Source: Corynebacterium camporealensis (GTDB lineage Bacteria; Actinomycetota; Actinomycetes; Mycobacteriales; Mycobacteriaceae). Taken from it: a stretch of DNA of 64,000 bases. How positions within the stretch are numbered: the stretch's first letter is position 1; each line of letters starts with the position of its first letter. The DNA lies in NCBI RefSeq assembly GCF_000980815.1, contig NZ_CP011311.1, positions 2,362,132 to 2,426,131 on the forward strand, in the 5' to 3' direction. Below the pieces are notes generated by a model. The model ran no database searches. It was given only the letters and a program-made list of their open reading frames with translations, and was not told the DNA's origin. This document shows, one piece after another, positions 44,889 through 53,435 of the stretch. The position numbers were made by a program, and so were the translations under genes.

Positions 44889-46157
44889 GTGCCTACCCAC
44901 ATTGAACGACAATGGATGCCCGCTGACGGAACAGGCTTGTCACGGCGTGACAAAGCTGGCGGTACCTATGAGGCGTATGCCCCCGATAAACTTCGCTCAC
45001 CTAAATGGCAGGTGGAGCCCGATATCGCTCGCTTTGCTGCGCAAGTTGAAAGGAAGATAGTCGACATTCGCCAGCTCCCTGCGTCCGGGCAGCTAGAGAG
45101 CATCGCTCGTCTGCTCATGCGTTCCGAGGCGATTTCTTCTTCCAAGATTGAAGGCATTGCTCCCAACGTCGACAAAGTGGTGCTCGCAGAACTTGCACAA
45201 CGTGAGGACGTGCGTGGGTTTAAAGAAAGCGCTGAGGCTGTGGCTCGTAACCTTAGTGTGCTGCGTTCAGTGGAAGAATCCTTTTCCCGCGAGGATTCGA
45301 TCACTCCTGAGCTTTTGGAACGTTTCCAAGCCGAACTACTTGGGAATACGTCTATCCCTACTGGAATTCGCACGCAACAAAACTGGATTGGAGGAAGCTC
45401 ATGGACTCCTATCGGTGCTGAGTTCGTACCGCCACCTCCAGAGTATGTTCCGGACTTAGTAGAGGATTTGTGTGAATACCTCGAAGGCGCTCATCATGGT
45501 GCCCTCATTCAGGCAGCAATTGCGCACGCACAATTTGAAACCATTCATCCCTTTAATGACGGCAATGGCAGGGTGGGACGCGCGCTCATTCATGGAACGC
45601 TGTTGAGGCGTGGTTTAACTCAGCACACTATTCTTCCTGTGAGTTTGGTACTGGGGACATGGTCGAGCCGCTACGTCGCAGGGCTAACCGCCTACCGCGG
45701 CGGCGATGTCAACGCGTGGCTACAGCTGTTTCTGGAAGCTGCAGATATTGCTGTCGAGCAGGCGCGCATTCTTGCCCAAGAACTACAAGACATCCAGTCC
45801 GACTGGTGGCAACGCATTGAACAACACCGCGCGGCAGAAGGTAAGACTCGTGCGCTTCGTAACGACTCCATCGAAGCCAAGCTACTAGCAGGCATGGCCT
45901 CGCATCCGATCATCACCGTGACGACCGTCGAACGCCTTTACGGCACGAAGGCCACCAATGCCCGTAAGGCGCTAGATAGCCTCAAGGCCGCAGGGATTGT
46001 CCGAGCCAAAGTCATCGGCAAAGGCGGTGTCATCGGCTACTACGCTGACGATATTCTCGACCTCATTACGCACGAGGATCGTCAGCTCGCTAGTAGCCAA
46101 TTCGACACCAGATTGTCCCCACCAGGGGAGAGGGCTGCCCCGGCACGACGAGATTAA
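44889..46157 (+). CDS. Fic-family AMP-transferase-like protein with C-terminal winged helix
   Basis: 422 residues. The Fic motif HPFNDGNGRVGR is at 220-231. An inhibitory motif of the (S/T)xxxE(G/N) type occurs N-terminally as SSKIEG (84-89), so it is a class II, self-inhibited enzyme. Residues about 335-395 (HPIITVTTVERLYGTKATNARKALDSLKAAGIV) form a winged helix expected to bind DNA. Such proteins transfer AMP to target proteins; the target is unknown, and no antitoxin partner is needed because the inhibitor is built in. The GTG start is confirmed by family-like MPTHIERQW. The end overlaps gabD by four bases. Confidence 0.9.
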   Translation: MPTHIERQWMPADGTGLSRRDKAGGTYEAYAPDKLRSPKWQVEPDIARFAAQVERKIVDIRQLPASGQLESIARLLMRSEAISSSKIEGIAPNVDKVVLAELAQREDVRGFKESAEAVARNLSVLRSVEESFSREDSITPELLERFQAELLGNTSIPTGIRTQQNWIGGSSWTPIGAEFVPPPPEYVPDLVEDLCEYLEGAHHGALIQAAIAHAQFETIHPFNDGNGRVGRALIHGTLLRRGLTQHTILPVSLVLGTWSSRYVAGLTAYRGGDVNAWLQLFLEAADIAVEQARILAQELQDIQSDWWQRIEQHRAAEGKTRALRNDSIEAKLLAGMASHPIITVTTVERLYGTKATNARKALDSLKAAGIVRAKVIGKGGVIGYYADDILDLITHEDRQLASSQFDTRLSPPGERAAPARRD

Positions 46158-47629
46158 GCGTCTGCGTAGGGGTCGGGCAGGGCGAGGTACTGGACCTCGG
46201 TGTACTCGTCGAGGCCTTCGGCGCCGCCTTCGCGGCCCATGCCGGATTGCTTGACGCCGCCGAATGGGGCAGCAGCGTTGGAGATGACGCCGGCATTAAA
46301 GCCCATCAGGCCGTACTCGAGGCCATCAGCCAGGCGCCAGAGGCGGTTGGTGTCTTCGGTAAAGACGTAAGAAGCCAAGCCGTACTCGGTGTCGTTGGCG
46401 ATGCGGATTGCTTCCGCTTCGTCCTTGAAAGTAATAATCGGTGCGACGGGGCCGAAGATCTCTTCTTGGGCAACACGCGCGGTGCGGGGGACATCGGAAA
46501 GCACGGTGGGCTGGTAGTAGTAGCCCTTGCCCTCTAGGGCCTTGCCACCGGTGACGACGGTGGCGCCTTTGTCCACGGCGTCATCGACAAGTGCGGTGAT
46601 GTTGTCGAGTGCCTTCTTCTCAATCAGTGGGCCGCAGGTGGACTTCTCATCCATGCCGTTGCCGACTTCGAGTGCGGCGATCTTCTCGGCGAACTTCGTG
46701 GTGAATTCCTCCGCGACGTCCTCGTGGACTAAGAAGCGGTTGGCGGCGGTGCAGGCTTCGCCGATGTTGCGCATTTTCGCACCCATGGCACCTTCGACGG
46801 CCTGGTCGATGTCAGCGTCGTCGAAGACGATGAACGGTGCGTTGCCGCCGAGCTCCATGGAGGTGCGCAGAACGTTGTCTGCTGCACCCTTAAGCAAGGT
46901 CTTGCCGACTTCGGTGGAGCCAGTGAAGGAGACTTTGCGGAGGCGGGCATCGGCAAGCAATGGCTCCGAAATGGCCGAGGCCGAAGAACCAGAGACCACG
47001 TTGAGCACGCCTTCTGGCAGGCCCGCATCGAGCATGGTCTGGGCGAAGTACTGGGTGGTCAGCGGGGTGAGCTTCGCTGGCTTGAGCACCATCGTGCAGC
47101 CGGCAGCAATCGCCGGGGCGACCTTGCGGGTGCCCATCGCCAACGGGAAGTTCCAGGGGGTAATCAGCAGGCAAGGACCGACCGGCTTGCGGCGGGTAAT
47201 CATGCGCAGGCTGCCTTCCGGAACGGTGGCGCTGTGGCCGTAGTCGCGGACAGCTTCCTCGCTGAACCAACGCAGGTATTCCGCACCGTAGGTGACCTCA
47301 CCGCGGGATTCGGCAATCGGCTTGCCCATCTCCAGGGTCATCAGGGCGGCAAAGTCTTCGGCGCGCTCGTGGACGAGGTCGAAAGCACGGCGCAGGATAT
47401 TAGAACGCTCGCGGGCGGAGGTGCGCGCCCAGTCATCCTGGACGGCGCAGGCGGCATCGAGGGCGGCCTTGGCGTCGTCGGAGTTAGCAGAGGACAACGT
47501 AGCGAGCTTCTCGCCGGTGGCAGGGTTTTCTACGTCGAAAGTCTCACCAGACGTAGCATCCACCCACTTGCCACCGATGAGTAGTTGGGTAGGAACCTTA
47601 GCTAGCAATTCGGAAACGTTTGCGGTCAT
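46154..47629 (-). CDS. gabD: NAD(P)-dependent succinate-semialdehyde dehydrogenase
   Basis: 491 residues, aldehyde dehydrogenase superfamily. ITPWNFPLAMGTRKVAPAIAAGCTMVLKPAKLTPLT covers the cofactor region, ELGGNAPFIVFDDADID holds the general-base glutamate, and GEACTAANRF the catalytic cysteine. The pattern fits the GabD group, which oxidises succinate semialdehyde to succinate. The ATG at 47629 was chosen over a longer open frame because AAAGGATGTCGAC precedes it and the protein then begins at the family start. It is divergent from the MHS transporter, which could import a related substrate. Confidence 0.9.
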   Translation of the reverse strand: MTANVSELLAKVPTQLLIGGKWVDATSGETFDVENPATGEKLATLSSANSDDAKAALDAACAVQDDWARTSARERSNILRRAFDLVHERAEDFAALMTLEMGKPIAESRGEVTYGAEYLRWFSEEAVRDYGHSATVPEGSLRMITRRKPVGPCLLITPWNFPLAMGTRKVAPAIAAGCTMVLKPAKLTPLTTQYFAQTMLDAGLPEGVLNVVSGSSASAISEPLLADARLRKVSFTGSTEVGKTLLKGAADNVLRTSMELGGNAPFIVFDDADIDQAVEGAMGAKMRNIGEACTAANRFLVHEDVAEEFTTKFAEKIAALEVGNGMDEKSTCGPLIEKKALDNITALVDDAVDKGATVVTGGKALEGKGYYYQPTVLSDVPRTARVAQEEIFGPVAPIITFKDEAEAIRIANDTEYGLASYVFTEDTNRLWRLADGLEYGLMGFNAGVISNAAAPFGGVKQSGMGREGGAEGLDEYTEVQYLALPDPYADA

Positions 47630-47806
47630 GTCGACATCCTTTCTGTAGCTATACAGTCGCCAGGCTACGCGTCGAAGAGTCAACTGGACACGCGGTCTTA
47701 AATACTCGCATATTCCTCCCAACCCGTATATTTAACTCAAGTCACAGAAGTGCTCAGGTTCAACAACAGTGAACTCGGGCGTACACCGAAACTCAGAAGG
47801 ATCTCG

Positions 47807-49171
47807 ATGACCAACCCACAGAGCACACCGCAGATCTCCGCAAAAGAACGACGCCGCGTTGTTGCGGCCACCACCATCGGCACCGCCATTGAGTGGTACG
47901 ACTACTTCCTCTACGCCGCCGTGGCTGGCCTGGTCTTTAACCAGCTCATGTTCGGCCCCCTGGAGGGCGGCTTAGCGACGATCATTGCCTTCCTCACCGT
48001 CGGCCTGTCCTTCCTCTTCCGCCCACTGGGTGCATTCCTGGCTGGTCACTATGCCGACCGCTTTGGCCGCCGCGTCGTCCTGGTGGTCACGCTCTTTGCC
48101 ATGGGTGGCGCCACGACGCTGATTGGCCTGCTACCCACCTACGACACCATTGGTGTGTGGGCGCCCATCTTGCTAATTTTCCTGCGCATTATCCAGGGTA
48201 TTTCCGCTGGTGGTGAGTGGGGTTCCGCCGTCCTCATGGCGGTGGAGCACGCACCCGTCAACAAACGTGGCCTCTACGGTGCCGGTCCCCAGGTGGGTGC
48301 GCCGGCCGGCCTGCTGATGTCCTCGGGCATGCTGTCGCTGATGAATGTCATCGCACCTGGCGATGCCTTCATGGAGTGGGGCTGGCGCGTACCCTTCATC
48401 TTGTCCTTCGTGCTACTGATCATCGGCTACCTCATCCGAATGGGTGTCGATGAGTCTCCCGTCTTCGAAGAGCTCACCGAGCGCAAAGAAGAGGAAGTCT
48501 CCAACCCAATTGCGGTGCTGTTTAAGAAGTTCACCCCGCTGGTCTTCATCGCCGCGCTGATTTACGCCGGTAACGGCACTATTGGCTACATGACCACCGG
48601 TGGCTACATCCAGAACTACGCCACCGACCCGAATGGACCACTGGCCATGGACCGCGGCGACGTGCTCAACGCCGTGACGCTGTCGGCATTTACGTGGGGC
48701 CTGTTTACGCTCTTTGCCGGCTATATCTCGGACTACATCGGCAGGCGCACCACCTACCTCATCGGCTTCGTGCTGCTGGCTGCCGCAGCCGGCGCGCTCT
48801 TCCCGCTGGTCAATACCGGCAACCTGTTCCTGATGTACCTGGCGCTCATCCTGGTCACCGTCGGCCTGGGCCTGACCTACGGCCCGCAGGCAGCCTGGTA
48901 CGCCGAACTCTTCCCCGCACCGATTCGTGCTTCTGGCGTCTCGATTACGTATGCCATCGGCTCCATCCTGGGTGGTGCTTTCGCCCCGACGATTGCCGCC
49001 AGCCTCGTCGAAGCCACCGATACCACCTGGGCGGTTACCGGCTACCTGGTCACAGCGTGCGTCATCGGCTTTATCACAAGCTTCCTGCTCCGCGACCGCA
49101 AGGGCATTGAACTTAGCCCTGAGCACACCGCTGAGCAGTCCCGCAACCACTTCATGGTGGGCGCACGCTAG
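47807..49171 (+). CDS. MFS transporter of the metabolite:H+ symporter (MHS) family
   Basis: 454 residues, 12 membrane helices. The MHS signatures are present: IGTAIEWYDYFLYAAVAGLVFN in the first helix and HYADRFGRRVVL in loop 2-3, plus GISAGGEWGSAVLMAVEHAP. Substrates of this family include dicarboxylates, betaines and aromatic acids; none can be selected here. The ATG at 47807 has AGAAGGATCTCG upstream; a longer frame begins 19 codons earlier without a ribosome-binding site. The stop is directly followed by the convergent tetR stop, with no spacer. Confidence 0.88.
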   Translation: MTNPQSTPQISAKERRRVVAATTIGTAIEWYDYFLYAAVAGLVFNQLMFGPLEGGLATIIAFLTVGLSFLFRPLGAFLAGHYADRFGRRVVLVVTLFAMGGATTLIGLLPTYDTIGVWAPILLIFLRIIQGISAGGEWGSAVLMAVEHAPVNKRGLYGAGPQVGAPAGLLMSSGMLSLMNVIAPGDAFMEWGWRVPFILSFVLLIIGYLIRMGVDESPVFEELTERKEEEVSNPIAVLFKKFTPLVFIAALIYAGNGTIGYMTTGGYIQNYATDPNGPLAMDRGDVLNAVTLSAFTWGLFTLFAGYISDYIGRRTTYLIGFVLLAAAAGALFPLVNTGNLFLMYLALILVTVGLGLTYGPQAAWYAELFPAPIRASGVSITYAIGSILGGAFAPTIAASLVEATDTTWAVTGYLVTACVIGFITSFLLRDRKGIELSPEHTAEQSRNHFMVGAR

Positions 49172-49798
49172 CTAACGCACAACGCTTTCTAATTCTTCCG
49201 TCTGCGCGGAGAATTCCAGTGCATTCTCCGCGGATAATTGACGCAACGCGAATTGGCCGTACATGTCACCGAGTTCCTCCGCGGTATACGGCCCGTCGGG
49301 GGAGTACCAGATCGATACGCCCATACCCATGTCGATGAGCGCCCAGCAGGCAATTTTGACATCGGGGGCACTAAACACGCCGGCATCCATGCCTTCGCGC
49401 ACCACATTCATCCAGCGGGCGACGTAGTCACGGCGCAATTGCTTAACGACGCTGCGGTGCGGCTCCTCGAGCGAATTAATCGTATTGTTCACCACGCGCA
49501 CGCTTTGCGCGCTGGTGCTGTGGAAGACCACGTGAGCGCGCATCAGGGCACGCAGTTTGTTCTCCGGTCCGGTGACACCGGCTAATCCTGCGGCGTTGAC
49601 GCGCAGGAGGTCTTCCATTCCTTTAATGGAAACTTCCGCTAAAAGTTCCTGCTTAGAGCTGTAGTGGTTGTACAGGCTCGAGGCACGCATGCCTACTGCC
49701 TTGGCGATATCTTCCATACCGGTGCCGTGGTAGCCCAGCTCATCGAAAAGCTTGAGCGCAGCATCGGCGATCTGTTCGCGGCGTCGGGGATTAGCCAC
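49172..49798 (-). CDS. TetR-family repressor of the beta-oxidation genes
   Basis: 208 residues. The helix-turn-helix occupies residues about 5-52 (RREQIADAALKLFDELGYHGTGMEDIAKAVGMRASSLYNHYSSKQELL); the rest is the ligand domain, of the kind seen in FadR/KstR2-type regulators sensing acyl-CoA. The GTG at 49798 has AAAGGTGGA upstream; the longer frame lacks support. It is divergent from the acyl-CoA dehydrogenase gene, and the shared region holds a palindrome that recurs before the thiolase gene 4.8 kb away. Confidence 0.87.
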   Translation of the reverse strand: MANPRRREQIADAALKLFDELGYHGTGMEDIAKAVGMRASSLYNHYSSKQELLAEVSIKGMEDLLRVNAAGLAGVTGPENKLRALMRAHVVFHSTSAQSVRVVNNTINSLEEPHRSVVKQLRRDYVARWMNVVREGMDAGVFSAPDVKIACWALIDMGMGVSIWYSPDGPYTAEELGDMYGQFALRQLSAENALEFSAQTEELESVVR

Positions 49799-49863
49799 AA
49801 CGAGTCCACCTTTCTGGGATAGGGGGTGCTTGACAGGTCGTGAGAGGCCGGTCACAATGTCAT

Positions 49864-49879
49864 ACTAATAGTGATTCGT
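49864..49879. promoter_or_regulatory. TetR operator, copy 1 (acyl-CoA dehydrogenase promoter)
   Basis: ACTAAT-AGTG-ATTCGT, one mismatch from the perfect palindrome ACGAAT-AGTG-ATTCGT found as copy 2. It lies 15 bp before the acyl-CoA dehydrogenase ATG and 66 bp before the tetR start. Confidence 0.75.
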
Positions 49880-49894
49880 TAAACGGAGGTTACC

Positions 49895-51070
49895 ATGTCC
49901 CAGAACCCATTTTCTCCCACGATTGATTTCCTGGGGGTATTCGACTCCCTCTCGGAGGAGGATTACGCCGCCTGGCAGCGTGCTCATTCCTTCCGGGAGG
50001 ACTGTCTGCCCATCATCAACGATGCGTGGCAGAAGTCCGAATACCCGCTCGGTCTCGTGGGTCGACTGGGGGAGCTGGATTTGCTTAGCGATGGCCTCCC
50101 AGTCCCCGGCAAAGACAAAGACTCTGAGCTGGCAGCCGGGCTCATGCTCATGGAAGTCACGCGTGCCGATGCCTCCATGGGTACTGTCATCGCAGTGCAG
50201 GGCGGCCTGGCGATGCGTTCTATCGACATGCTGGGCAGCCAAGAGCAAAAAGATAAGTACTTACCCGCCATGGCCAAAGGTGAGCTCCTCGGCGCATTCG
50301 GCCTGACCGAACCGGACCACGGCTCTGATTCTGTGGCACTGGAGACCACCGCCGTGCGTGATGGCGACGAGTTCGTCCTTAACGGTGAAAAGAAGTGGAT
50401 CGGCAACGGTGCCTCCGGCGGCATCACGATTATTTACGCCCGCACCGAAGACGGCGATGTTTCCGGTTTCATCGTTCCGCAAAACACCCCAGGCTATAAC
50501 GCCGAGGTCATCGAGGGCAAGCTCTCCCTGCGTGCAATTCACCAAGCACACATCAAACTAGAAGACGTCCGCATTCCGGTGGCTAATCAGCTGCCCGGCG
50601 CGCGTACCTTCAAAGACACCTCCCGCGTACTGAAGGCCACCCGCATCGGTGTCGCCTGGATGGCGCTGGGTTCCGCACTGGCTTGCTACGAAAAGGCTCG
50701 CGAGTACGTCTTAGAGCGCCAGCAGTTCGGCCGCGAACTAGCCAAGGCCCAGATCATTCAGCAGCGCCTGTCCAACATGGTGGTCGACTTAAGCCAGATG
50801 ATGCTCACCTGCCGCGAGGTGACCACACGCGATGCCGCCGGCACCCTGCAGCCTGAACAGGCCTCGCTGGCCAAGCTGCACAACACCCGTGCTGCCCGCC
50901 GCATTGCTTCGGATGCCCGCGACATGCTCGGCGGCGTCGGCATCCTGTTGGAGAACGACATCGCCCGCCACTTCGCCGATGTCGAAGCCATGCACACCTA
51001 CGAAGGCACCGACACCGTGCAGTCGCTCATCATGGGCAAGAAGATCACGGGCTTCTCCGCTTACAAATAA
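49895..51070 (+). CDS. Acyl-CoA dehydrogenase (glutaryl-CoA dehydrogenase-like branch)
   Basis: 391 residues, full length. The FAD and substrate motifs are GAFGLTEPDHGSDS and KKWIGNGASGGI; the catalytic base is the glutamate of MHTYEGTDTVQSLIMGKKITG near residue 375, the placement found in glutaryl-CoA dehydrogenase and relatives. It catalyses alpha,beta-dehydrogenation, passing electrons to ETF. Strong Shine-Dalgarno GGAGG precedes the ATG. The shared TetR operator links it to the fadN-fadA pair, which supplies the next three steps of beta-oxidation. Confidence 0.9.
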   Translation: MSQNPFSPTIDFLGVFDSLSEEDYAAWQRAHSFREDCLPIINDAWQKSEYPLGLVGRLGELDLLSDGLPVPGKDKDSELAAGLMLMEVTRADASMGTVIAVQGGLAMRSIDMLGSQEQKDKYLPAMAKGELLGAFGLTEPDHGSDSVALETTAVRDGDEFVLNGEKKWIGNGASGGITIIYARTEDGDVSGFIVPQNTPGYNAEVIEGKLSLRAIHQAHIKLEDVRIPVANQLPGARTFKDTSRVLKATRIGVAWMALGSALACYEKAREYVLERQQFGRELAKAQIIQQRLSNMVVDLSQMMLTCREVTTRDAAGTLQPEQASLAKLHNTRAARRIASDARDMLGGVGILLENDIARHFADVEAMHTYEGTDTVQSLIMGKKITGFSAYK

Positions 51071-51091
51071 GGTGCTAACCTGTAGCTGGAC

Positions 51092-51140
51092 GCCCCGGTG
51101 TTGCCTCTGTCTCTAGGACATGCACCCGGGGCTTTGACTT
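51092..51140 (+). terminator. Terminator of the acyl-CoA dehydrogenase gene
   Basis: GCCCCGG-TG pairs with CA-C-CCGGGGC (nine pairs and one bulge) around a 22-nt loop, followed by TTTGACTTT, 21 bp after the stop codon. Confidence 0.6.
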
Positions 51141-51152
51141 TGCCAAGACAAG

Positions 51153-51183
51153 AAAACGCGCCCGGCAACAATCGCTGGGCTCG
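51153..51183 (-). terminator. Terminator of the fadN-like gene
   Basis: On the minus strand CGAGCCCAGC and GCCGGGCGCG pair at eight of ten positions with a 7-nt loop, followed by TTTTC. It is 30 bp after the stop codon. Confidence 0.6.
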
Positions 51184-51212
51184 TTTCTACGTCTTTGCTT
51201 CGCAACTAATTT

Positions 51213-53435
51213 TTAATTGCGCAGCGGTTTGCGGGTGGCCGCCATGTGGGCGGTGCGCTCGATGTTGGCGGGCCAGGTGAGGGTGGGGACGACGAAGTCG
51301 ATTTCGCGGTCGCAGTACTCGTCGAAGGTGAGTTCTTCGATGTCGGTTTCGGCGGTGTACTGCTTGACCAGTTGCTTGATGATTGCGTGGTCGTTGTCGG
51401 TGGTGTCCTCGAGTGGCCAGTCCTTATCTAGCGCAGAACCGCTGGGTGCTGCCTCGGGCTTGTACAGCGGGAGGAGGGTGTTGGGGCGGGGGCTGTAGTC
51501 ATCGGCAAGCGTTTCTGCTTCCTTAATGGCCCGGGCGAGCACGTGCTGCGCGGACATGAGGATGACATCCTCGTCGCGCAGGGCTTCAGTGTCGCGGGCC
51601 AGGAAGGCATTCGGGGCGGGCTTGGCCGAGGCGATGAAATCGAAGGCGCGCTGGTAGTAGTCCTCGTGGCCGGCGAGGTAGTTGCGCTCCAGCATGGCGA
51701 CGGTGCCGTTCCAGCCAGGGTAAAGACCGACGTTGCGCTCTGGGAAACCAATCTTGGCATCGGCGTGTGCGACCAGGCGGTCGCAAGCCATGGCGAGTTC
51801 GCCACCACCGCCGAGTGCCACGGAACGCACCGCGCCAACAATGGGCAGGGGTGCGTTGCGGAGTTTCCTCATCGTCTGCGAGCCGTCGGTAATCAGCTCG
51901 CGGATGCGGTCGACGTCGCCTTCCTCGGCAGCCTTTGCGATAGACGGCAGGTCAGCGCCCGCGGAGAAGGCGCGTGCTTCATCATTGCCGATGACCAGGG
52001 CGCGAATATCGTGCTCGTCGACGCTGTCAATGACCTCGCGGAGGAAGGCCAGCGCGCTAGTCGGCAGGGAATTGAGTGGGGTGTGCAGGTCGATGATGCC
52101 CACGCCATTGTCCAGGCGGTGGAGGCTGCCAGCGTCGGTTTTAATGACGGTCTTAGCACCCTCGTCGAGGAGACCTGCCAGAGTGACGACCCCGGCGCGC
52201 GGTGGGTAGTCGACGACCTCGCCTTCGGTATTAAGAACCTTGTCCGTATCCGGGTAGAAGCCATCCTGGGCCTTGCCCAGCAATTCCGGCACGTCGTTGC
52301 CGTAGGCTTCGCGGACCCAGTCGAGGCCAATGCTGTCGGCGAGGGCGAAGATGCCCTTCTTCCAGCCGAAGCCGAGTTCGAGGCCTTCGTCGATAAGCCC
52401 GACGTGCTCAGCGATCTCTGGTGCGACCTCGCAGCAGTAGCGCAGGGTCTCCAGAAATACCTGGCGGGCGAAGCGACCGGCAGGGGAGTCGGTCTCCATG
52501 ACGGCGCGGGGTTCTTTGTGCTCGAGGGCCGGATCCTCCGGCTTGATGCGCTCGCGGTAGGTGTAGTCAGCGGTGATGGTTTCACCCCGGCCGCGGTAGA
52601 AGCCGCCTTCGCCGGTACGGCCAGTCAAGCCGCGTTCGACCAGGCCAGCGATGAATTCGTCCTTGCCCAGCGGTACGTCGAAGAGGCGGTCGTTCTTCGG
52701 CAGGGCACCTTCCAGGGAACCCCAGATAGGCTTGACCAGCTGCAAGCCGATGAAGTCTAGAAGGCCATAGATACCGGTGCGCGGGATGCCGAAGGGGCGG
52801 CCGAAGGCGGCATCGGCAAGCTCTGGCTCCAGGTCGTGATCCCTGGCTGCCTGCACGCCTGCTGCCATCCAGAAACAGCCCACGCGGTTCGCGATGAAGC
52901 CCGGGGTGTCGCGGCAATCCACCGCGGTCTTTCCCAGCTGCTGGTCAATGGCGGTGCGCAGCGCCTCGCGGGTGTCGTCGTTTTCAGCGATGAGCTCAAC
53001 GAGCTGCATGACCTTCGGCGGGTTGAAGAAGTGGGTGATGCCAAACTTCTCCGGGCGCTTGATGCCCTCCTTGAGCTTGGCCAGCGGCAGGGTAGAGGTA
53101 TTCGAGGTCAGGAAGGCATGCTCGCTTAAGTGCGGCTCAACCTTGGCGTAAAGCTCATGCTTGGCGTCGATGTCTTCGAAGATGGCCTCGACGACCCAAT
53201 CGACATCCTCGAGCAGGTGCAGGTCCTCTTCGGTGGAACCAATCTGGATGTTGCCAGCGTGCTCCGGGTGGTAGAAACCGCGGCGCTTGAGCTGGATATC
53301 CACACCCTTCTGCGCACCCTCACGCTGGACGTCAAGCAAAACGACGTCGAAGCCTGCGGAAGCCATCAACGCGGCAATACCCGAACCCATCGAACCCGCA
53401 CCAACGACGGCGGTCTTGGTAATCTGCGTGCTCAT
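51213..53435 (-). CDS. fadN: 3-Hydroxyacyl-CoA dehydrogenase/enoyl-CoA hydratase fusion (FadN-type)
   Basis: 740 residues. The dehydrogenase comes first: NAD-binding motif VVGAGSMGSGIAALMASAG at 10-28, then THFFNPPKVMQLVELI and KTAVDCRDTPGFIANRVG, with the C-terminal helical domain to about 410. The hydratase follows (about 435-650): ARAFSAGADL and the oxyanion-hole region VGAVRSVALGGGGELAMACDRLVAHADAKIGFPE. This order (dehydrogenase-hydratase) is that of Bacillus FadN and opposite to E. coli FadB. It overlaps the thiolase operon end to end (adjacent stop and start), forming a fadA-fadN transcript. Confidence 0.92.
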   Translation of the reverse strand: MSTQITKTAVVGAGSMGSGIAALMASAGFDVVLLDVQREGAQKGVDIQLKRRGFYHPEHAGNIQIGSTEEDLHLLEDVDWVVEAIFEDIDAKHELYAKVEPHLSEHAFLTSNTSTLPLAKLKEGIKRPEKFGITHFFNPPKVMQLVELIAENDDTREALRTAIDQQLGKTAVDCRDTPGFIANRVGCFWMAAGVQAARDHDLEPELADAAFGRPFGIPRTGIYGLLDFIGLQLVKPIWGSLEGALPKNDRLFDVPLGKDEFIAGLVERGLTGRTGEGGFYRGRGETITADYTYRERIKPEDPALEHKEPRAVMETDSPAGRFARQVFLETLRYCCEVAPEIAEHVGLIDEGLELGFGWKKGIFALADSIGLDWVREAYGNDVPELLGKAQDGFYPDTDKVLNTEGEVVDYPPRAGVVTLAGLLDEGAKTVIKTDAGSLHRLDNGVGIIDLHTPLNSLPTSALAFLREVIDSVDEHDIRALVIGNDEARAFSAGADLPSIAKAAEEGDVDRIRELITDGSQTMRKLRNAPLPIVGAVRSVALGGGGELAMACDRLVAHADAKIGFPERNVGLYPGWNGTVAMLERNYLAGHEDYYQRAFDFIASAKPAPNAFLARDTEALRDEDVILMSAQHVLARAIKEAETLADDYSPRPNTLLPLYKPEAAPSGSALDKDWPLEDTTDNDHAIIKQLVKQYTAETDIEELTFDEYCDREIDFVVPTLTWPANIERTAHMAATRKPLRN

